Assembly: GCA_008638375.1 (NCBI GenBank)
Contig: CM018037.1
Span: 32,225,076-32,289,075 of the forward strand
From: Nyssa sinensis
Taxonomy: Eukaryota > Streptophyta > Magnoliopsida > Cornales > Nyssaceae
Reading direction: 5' to 3'
Length of the DNA stretch: 64,000 nucleotides
How positions within the stretch are numbered: position 1 is the first letter of the stretch; each line of letters begins with the position of its first letter. The position numbers were made by a program, and so were the translations under genes. Below, one piece after another: positions 58,431 to 64,000 of this stretch. The notes beneath the pieces were generated by a model that searched no databases, had not been told where the DNA came from, and worked only from the letters and a program-made list of their open reading frames with translations.

Positions 58431-59075
58431 CAAGAGTGAGATGAGGGTGGGAACAGAAACTGTACAACAATCAGCGTATGGAGATATGACGTATCTTAAT
58501 AGTTTTCTGCTCAATCACACAGAAGCTCCTCTTTTAATGAAGATTTTAGATAGAACTAAAAATAAGAATATAATGATAGATGAATATTCACAACAAATTA
58601 CAAAATATTCTGATTTGTTAAATTAATAAATAACCCCCTCTTCCTAATAATTCATAAATTGAATTGTAAAATTCAAGATGCCAGTATTTGTAAGTACAAC
58701 ATCTAGGATTAGAGACCATAGAAATTTTACAGAAACAACTTGTTTCACAATTATAGATTTCAAACATGGAGATAATTAAGAAACAGGAATATTTGTAAGG
58801 AAAACCACACACAAGGGAATTCCATCAAATGTACATACTGTTAATGTCAACAGTACGATATGAAAACACCTATACAGAGAGGTCAATCAACAAAGAGCAT
58901 GCTTCCAAATTATCAATATACAAATTAAATTTGAAAAAGTATGGACATGCTAACAAAATTTTACCTGATGCAGGATCATGGGTTTGTTAGCAAACTCGAC
59001 AAGTGGCTTTGGGACACTGAGTGTCAACGGCCTCAACCGAGTACCAAACCCTCCAACGAGAATAAGTGCCTTCAT
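57153..59075 (-). CDS. CYT1: GDP-mannose pyrophosphorylase (mannose-1-phosphate guanylyltransferase)
   Basis: Coding exons on the minus strand are 59075-58965, 58357-58295, 58176-57937 and 57824-57153, all phase 0, giving 361 codons plus TGA, the exact usual length of the plant enzyme. It makes GDP-mannose from mannose-1-phosphate and GTP in the cytosol, feeding ascorbate synthesis, cell-wall mannans and protein N-glycosylation. The nucleotidyltransferase domain opens [19 protein letters not shown] with the pyrophosphorylase signature [17 protein letters not shown] (8-24). Pro22, altered in Arabidopsis vtc1, is intact. LNSDVI and FVEKP (160-164) follow. The C-terminal part is a hexapeptide-repeat left-handed helix ([31 protein letters not shown]). 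It ends ILKPEIVM. All catalytic motifs look intact. Confidence 0.97.
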
Positions 59076-60945
59076 CGTGAGATTCCCTGCTTGTCCTGTT
59101 GATTAAACAGTCAAAATCTAACCAGAAGTTATGACAAACTAACAGAAAATGCAATCTCAAATATGGTTAGCTGATGGATTCCCCTTCATATTTATTAAAA
59201 CCAAAAAGAAGAAGGAAGAACTCCTATGGAAATCTGCATTGATACATGTAGATAATGGAAAAATAATAAATGAGCTAACTCTAGTCTCCAGAGGTAAAGC
59301 TGTTTGTCCTAAACTGATGGGTGGTTATATTGAGACAAGCATGAATTTACCAGATGCAGGGAAAAGGAAAAAACACCGGTCCATAGGGGAGTGCAAGAAA
59401 ATAACAAGGACTCTAAAATTTAAAATTGGGATTGAAGGAAAGGGCCAAAAGATTCAAACACGCATCACTGGGTGAATCATAAAACTGAAGCAGTGGGGGA
59501 AATCCGTCTGAATAATTTAGCTGGTATAAAGGCAACAAATTCCAGCTACCCCAAAGGCCGGAGGTTTTAATGGCAACGGCAAATCCATTGAATTTTATGA
59601 TTGGTTACTCCATATAGGATACAGAGAGAACACCAAAAATCTAGCTTGAGTTAACTATTACTTCAAGTGACCAACAATTTAAACTAATTTCGATACTAAA
59701 AATGACTTTATTAATTCATTCATGCGTAGAGCCAAAAGAGTTGCAGTGAATCTCAGAATCACCAAATAAAAAGGCTGCAGCTTCCTATCTTAGGTTTAAA
59801 ATGGGTTTTCCGAAAAGAGCATAACTTAACAAAGCCTCATCCCAACTATCTGTGTTTTGCTAGGTAAAAGTATAAAACTTCTTTCTCAGCTTCGCATGTT
59901 CCCAAAAGATGACCCAAAGCTGTAAGCATCAGCATTTTTTTCTTTTATTTTTTTTCCCTTTTCTTTCCAAAGAAAGCACCAGTTTTACTTAATAAAAAAG
60001 AAATTCATGGCTAGGAAAATAAAGATTGGAGTTCATATTGGGCTGTAAGAACAAATGGTTCAGCACACAGGGAAGTCCTTTTCCTCTCCTGAATCTCACT
60101 GACCCCGAAACACAAAAATTATGAAGCAACAATTATGAGAGGCATAGTTTGTTTGAAAGGAGCAACTTGCAAACTGAAAATTTTGGTTAGTACTTGAATC
60201 AAAAAAAACATATCTCCATGCAGAGAGAAGCAAATCATCATGGAACTCAACTCATCAAAGGCTTAAGAACGAAAAAAAAATCAAGCTGTAATTAGGGCAG
60301 AATACGAAAAAGTCAACTACGTTCTTTCTTTTAAGATTGATTTCAGCTCTGAAGTAACCATAAAAGCCATGTCGAGCAATAATGGAAGTAACATAACAAC
60401 AATACATAAGCAGAAAGAGCAAATCATAAGCAAAACTACAAATCAAATAAAACGAAAGCATAAAACAGCTTAATCAATGCCAGATCTGACGACAAAACAA
60501 TATACATTCAAATTAATTATACGGTAATTGAAGACAAAGCTGAAGATCCTTCAAATAATTAAAACAAGCCATTAAAATTGAAATTAACAATTTTAACGTG
60601 CGCGATGAGATCGTAACGACATTGTCAAAGTTCTCTCAAGACCCAGATCAATGCATTCACCACACATCAAACGACGCGTCTCAAAGCTCAAAACAACCGA
60701 ATTACCTTCAAATCACAGATCTAACAATGGTTCAGGAAAAAAACATATATCCAAATTATAATTACCTAAGATCACACCAGATCCAAACGTGGATTGAGTT
60801 AAAGAACGAGTCCCCGCGCGAGTTTCAACGGCAGAATCTATCTGACTCGGGCCGAGTCAGAATTTTCCCTCGCTTTCTAACTATCAACCCCAACCGCTTC
60901 GTCAGGGTCTTGTGTGGCGTTGGAAGGGCGTCGGTGGAACAAACG
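59076..60945 (-). promoter_or_regulatory. GMPP 5' leader with a 1.67-kb leader intron
   Basis: On the minus strand a leader exon (about 60945-60766) ends ATCTTAG|GTAATT and is followed by an acceptor TCAACAG at 59096, 20 bases before the ATG. A TA run (60952-60968) lies just upstream and could act as the TATA region. The leader exon is GC-rich and contains ACTCGGCCCGAGT, a palindrome. Leader introns often raise expression in plant housekeeping genes. The splice signals are seen; the structure is inferred. Confidence 0.6.
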
Positions 60946-60951
60946 TTCACC

Positions 60952-61016
60952 GTATATATATATATATACACACAAAGATATTCAGATATATCTATATATA
61001 GATAGATAGAGAGATA
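60952..61016. repeat. TA and GATA/TATC microsatellite near the GMPP promoter
   Basis: A TATATA run, then CACACAAAGATATTC, then a mixed TATATC/GATAGA run. Confidence 0.85.
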
Positions 61017-61699
61017 TAAATAAATAATAACGAACAGGGAGTTGGGTACTTTTTGGCGGATTTGAAGTAAAAGAATGAATTGGGTCTCCGTTTACCGATC
61101 TAGGAAACGGGTTCACGTCCGAATGGAGCAAAGGCCAAAGGCTTTTTATTGCTTGGAATTGGGTTTGTCTTGTTGGCAAAAGAGGACTCCGTTACATGGA
61201 AAAGGATAAAAAAAAAAAGGCTAGGGTCACTGTCTGTTTGTGACAGCTAGAAACTGTGGATTTGCATCGGGTGGGTGAGTCCAGATTTGTGGCCTCCACC
61301 TGAAATAAAGTGCAGGAAGTTGCTGAGAAGCTCAACATCCAAACCAGAAGTGAGTTCACACTCGCAATGTTTCTCAAGTGGGAAAAAAGTTCTTGGATTT
61401 AGACTGTTACAATGATGTTAGAATGTGTTTTTTTTAATAATATTTGTTATAAATAATATTAATTTTTTAATAAAATTTAATACATATAATACATTATTAA
61501 AATGATATATTATGACATGGTGTATGTCTTCAAATGGTTGCAAAGAAAAGTACTCAAAACTCATAACTTATGACCTAGAAAAAGACTAGAGCATTTTAAG
61601 CCAAGAATGTGATGAAGGAAAAGTTATTCAGTGAGAGAATTGCTCCACCTTTTTTATTTGATGGCAGTCTTTTATAAATTTTAGTACTTTTTTAAATTA
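61017..61699. other. Spacer upstream of GMPP
   Basis: No gene is supported. A moderately GC-rich part (61020-61380) probably belongs to the GMPP promoter or a neighbouring leader. The rest is A/T rich. Confidence 0.4.
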
Positions 61700-62110
61700 G
61701 AGTTAATTATATTTTAGGAATTTTGGAGTTTTGTTTTGATTTTAAATAAGTTATTCGATTATCAATTATAATAATTTAGTCCCTCGATTTTTAATTTTAT
61801 TTCAATTGAGGCCATGTGCAGACGGTTGTTAACGATCATCCCAAATTCTTAACGGCAATCGTTTACACATTAAAATTATAGAGTTTTATTTAAAATTCAT
61901 ATAAAATTATAAGACCTTATTTGAAATTCGTATATAATTAAGGAGTACTATTTTAAAACTCATAAATATAATTAATTTAGGATGACTGTTTGTAATTAAT
62001 TTTAATTGAAATGAAATTAAAAATTGAGAAATTGAATTGTTATAATTGATAATCAATAGTTTTATTTAAAATTGGGATAAAATTTTTGGATAATAAAATA
62101 TAATTAACCC
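61700..62110. mobile_element. Foldback MITE, family 1 copy B
   Basis: The ends AGTTAATTATATTTTA and TAAAATATAATTAACC are inverted repeats, and most of the two halves fold on each other (GATTATCAATTATAATAATT against TTATAATTGATAATC). Flanks TTTAAATTA (61691-61699) and TTAAAATTA (62111-62119) are near-identical 9-mers. The centre (CGTTTACAC, TTAACGATCATCCCAAATTC) is the inverted counterpart of the centre of the 35.6-kb copy, so both are one family. Confidence 0.7.
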
Positions 62111-62574
62111 TTAAAATTATAAAAAAAAAATTATCGAAATTTTAAAACAAATGATTGAGTTCGTAAGAGACAGTCACTCAACATCTCATTGAATAAATTT
62201 CTGTGATGAAAAAAAGGTGGTGAGACATGTAATGGGTTTTCATTATTTTTGAGACATTAAATGTAAGCATAGTATAAATGAAAGTTTTCAATGAAGTGAT
62301 AATTTTGGTAATGCAAATGGGATGTGATTTGAAAGTTAGGTACTGGTGCATTGGTGATGCTGCATGTCCTTTTTATGTGTGACTTGCTTGATATACTTTT
62401 GCTTTGCTTATGAAAGAACACTGCTAGCTATGCATGTTGAGTTGAATTGATTAGAATCAACTAGCCAACAGGGGGAAGGATTGAGTTGGCTTATTCATGA
62501 AATCTCATTCAAATAATGCAACTACAACCCAACCCAACTCAATTAAATTTTATTCCAACTAATTAAGATAGGCG

Positions 62575-62850
62575 ATGTGTAGGATCGTAAAACAAGTAAA
62601 GTTATTCGAACTCGACTTGTCAGGTTGCAAGATAAATAAGTTAGACTTGAATATATTTTGAAACTTATTAATTAGTTAAGCTTGACTCGTTAATCCAAAA
62701 ATAGACTAATACCATAAATAAATAAATAAACTAACTCGAACTTGGTTCGTGATTTGTTTGATTAGAGATTCATTTAAAATTGGCTTTAAAAAATTTTACA
62801 AATCGGCTTAAACACAATTTAAAGCTTATTTATTTTAATGAATCAAGTTA
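62575..62850. repeat. Dispersed repeat family 5, copy B
   Basis: This contains GAACTCGACTTGTCAGGTTG, AATATATTTTGAAACTTATT, GACTCGTTAA and CACAATTTAAAGCTTATTTA in the same order as 55080-55372. Both copies are A/T-decayed and non-coding. Confidence 0.6.
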
Positions 62851-64000
62851 AACGGTAAATAATGCAATTAGCGTCTCAGTTGTATGTAGTAGACACTAAG
62901 ACCTTATCTGTTAGGCATTTATGGTGTTTGCCAAGTTAACTAAGGCAGACCATCTCAATATTCTAGTGTTAAGATCTAGCTCTAAGCCATTTTGTATATA
63001 TAATACATTGATTAGGGTCAAAAACATTTTTTTTACACAACCAAGGGAAACTAGGAAAAAAATTTAGGGCGGCTAAAAATATTTAGTGGAAAATTTTTGG
63101 GCTTGACTAAAATTTTAAGACGAAAATGAAAAAAATGATGAGATTCTAAAAAATTTTAGTGAGAAATTTTGGTGTAAAAAATGGGAGAAATGATAGGATT
63201 CAATAAGTAAAGATTGGGTTAGGTAAAAAATTTAGGGTGGGCTAACTTGAAAATTGTTAAAATTTTACATGTATGAAATTTTAAAATTTTCAAAATTTAG
63301 GATAGGCTATAACCCGGGATAACTTACTAACACTCTTGTCCTCCTATACAACAATGAGAGGGGAAATCGAACCCACATTAACTATGTAGGAAGTAAACAC
63401 TCGTTAATTGCATAGAAATTGAACACTCGTATCACTATCCTAATTAGGGTCAAGGAATTTTTTACTAAATCCTAGTGAGTTTTTTTTTTTATTTAACCTG
63501 ACATAGGTAGGTTTTCACTTATTTACTGAATTCATGTTGTTTTTGGATATGATTTCAAAGCTTATTTTTTTTAATGAAATCGTATCTTGAAGATTCGAGT
63601 TTGAAATCGCATCTTCAATATGCAATTGTAAACCAATAACGATTTGGGATGATTTGTGCAAATTAACAAAAATTTGAGATGACTCTCAAATTTTTGTTAG
63701 TTTGAAATCGCACATTGAAGATGCAATTTTGTTAAAAAAAAAATGACTTTAAAATCGCATTTTGAAAATATAACTTTAAAAATTAAGTTTGATAAATAAG
63801 TAAAAACTTAGATGGATCATATTAAATCAAACCCAAATTACATGGGTTTGGTAAAAAATTATAGGATCAAGCATTAACTAGGTTGAAAATATAAAAAATG
63901 GTTTTTGCTATTTTTTAAACCTTGTAATAATGTGAATATTATTTGAATCTTTCAGCAATGATCTATATATGAGAAGGTCAAACGGTCCACTTTGTATACA
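62851..64000. other. AT-rich end of the window
   Basis: No gene is supported. A cluster of related motifs GAAATCG.ATCTTGAAGAT (63577-63760) occurs around a perfect hairpin at 63665-63698. Confidence 0.45.
63665..63698. repeat. Perfect 15-bp inverted repeat with 4-base loop
   Basis: AACAAAAATTTGAGA, loop TGAC, then TCTCAAATTTTTGTT. It is flanked on both sides by similar GAAATCGCA...TTGAAGATGCAA wording. Confidence 0.8.

Noticed and set aside
59827..59848. AACAAAGCCTCATCCCAACT as a second copy of the 20.3-kb SINE-like tail
   Set aside because: Only about 20 bases match. This is too short to call an element.
7701..60945. A co-regulated stress gene cluster (P5CS, ATL, GMPP)
   Set aside because: The genes are on different strands, are separated by 10-20 kb of transposon-rich DNA and have no shared pathway step. 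Proximity alone is not evidence.

Overview
This is nuclear DNA from a flowering plant, most likely a eudicot with a transposon-rich, AT-rich genome (a woody perennial is plausible, but I cannot name the species). The evidence is spliced genes with GT-AG introns that encode typical plant families, together with Copia, L1 LINE, tRNA-derived SINE, PIF/Harbinger and foldback (MITE) elements and many microsatellites. I found no rRNA genes, no free-standing tRNA genes, no CRISPR array and no bacterial-type operon.

Layout. (1) 1-1753: 3' part of a Copia retrotransposon (pol reading frame open through the left edge, polypurine tract, about 196-bp LTR). (2) 2926-4243: the last two coding exons of a YIPF1/2-type Golgi membrane protein gene (+); its upstream exons are not visible. 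(3) 4244-7285: AT-rich spacer with two foldback/MITE-like elements. (4) 7701-30171: a complete P5CS gene (+), 20 coding exons giving 717 codons, encoding delta-1-pyrroline-5-carboxylate synthetase, the rate-limiting enzyme of proline synthesis. Its last intron is 10.8 kb and contains a full-length 6.29-kb L1 LINE in antisense with a 16-bp target-site duplication, plus SINE copies. Two other P5CS introns use GC donors. (5) 30649-32845: a triplicated 304-bp TRIM/LTR-like unit, then a tandemly duplicated PIF/Harbinger transposase relic. (6) 34414-35460: a mitochondrial MAM33/p32-family gene (-), three exons. (7) 35461-44382: 9 kb with no confident gene but many foldback elements, including two overlapping inverted repeats. 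(8) 44383-50057: a CASP-like (CASPL5B) membrane protein gene (+) with three exons and a 1-base frame break in the last exon. (9) 51179-52363: an intronless RING-H2 ubiquitin ligase of the ATL6/ATL31 group (-). (10) 57153-60945: GDP-mannose pyrophosphorylase (CYT1/VTC1 type, 361 codons, -) with an intron in its 5' leader. (11) 61000-64000: spacer with MITE copies.

The genes are ordinary, independently transcribed plant genes and do not form a cluster with a shared pathway. P5CS (proline, drought and salt response), ATL6-type ligase (defence and carbon/nitrogen response) and GDP-mannose pyrophosphorylase (ascorbate, cell wall, glycosylation) are all stress-related in other plants, but their proximity looks coincidental.

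I saw no convincing new biological system. The most noteworthy points are the P5CS terminal exon being separated by a full-length antisense LINE, the two GC-AG introns in the same gene, the CASPL frame break with an in-frame cryptic acceptor exactly where it could repair the frame, the tandem TRIM-like array, and the nested inverted repeats at 38.7-39.6 kb.
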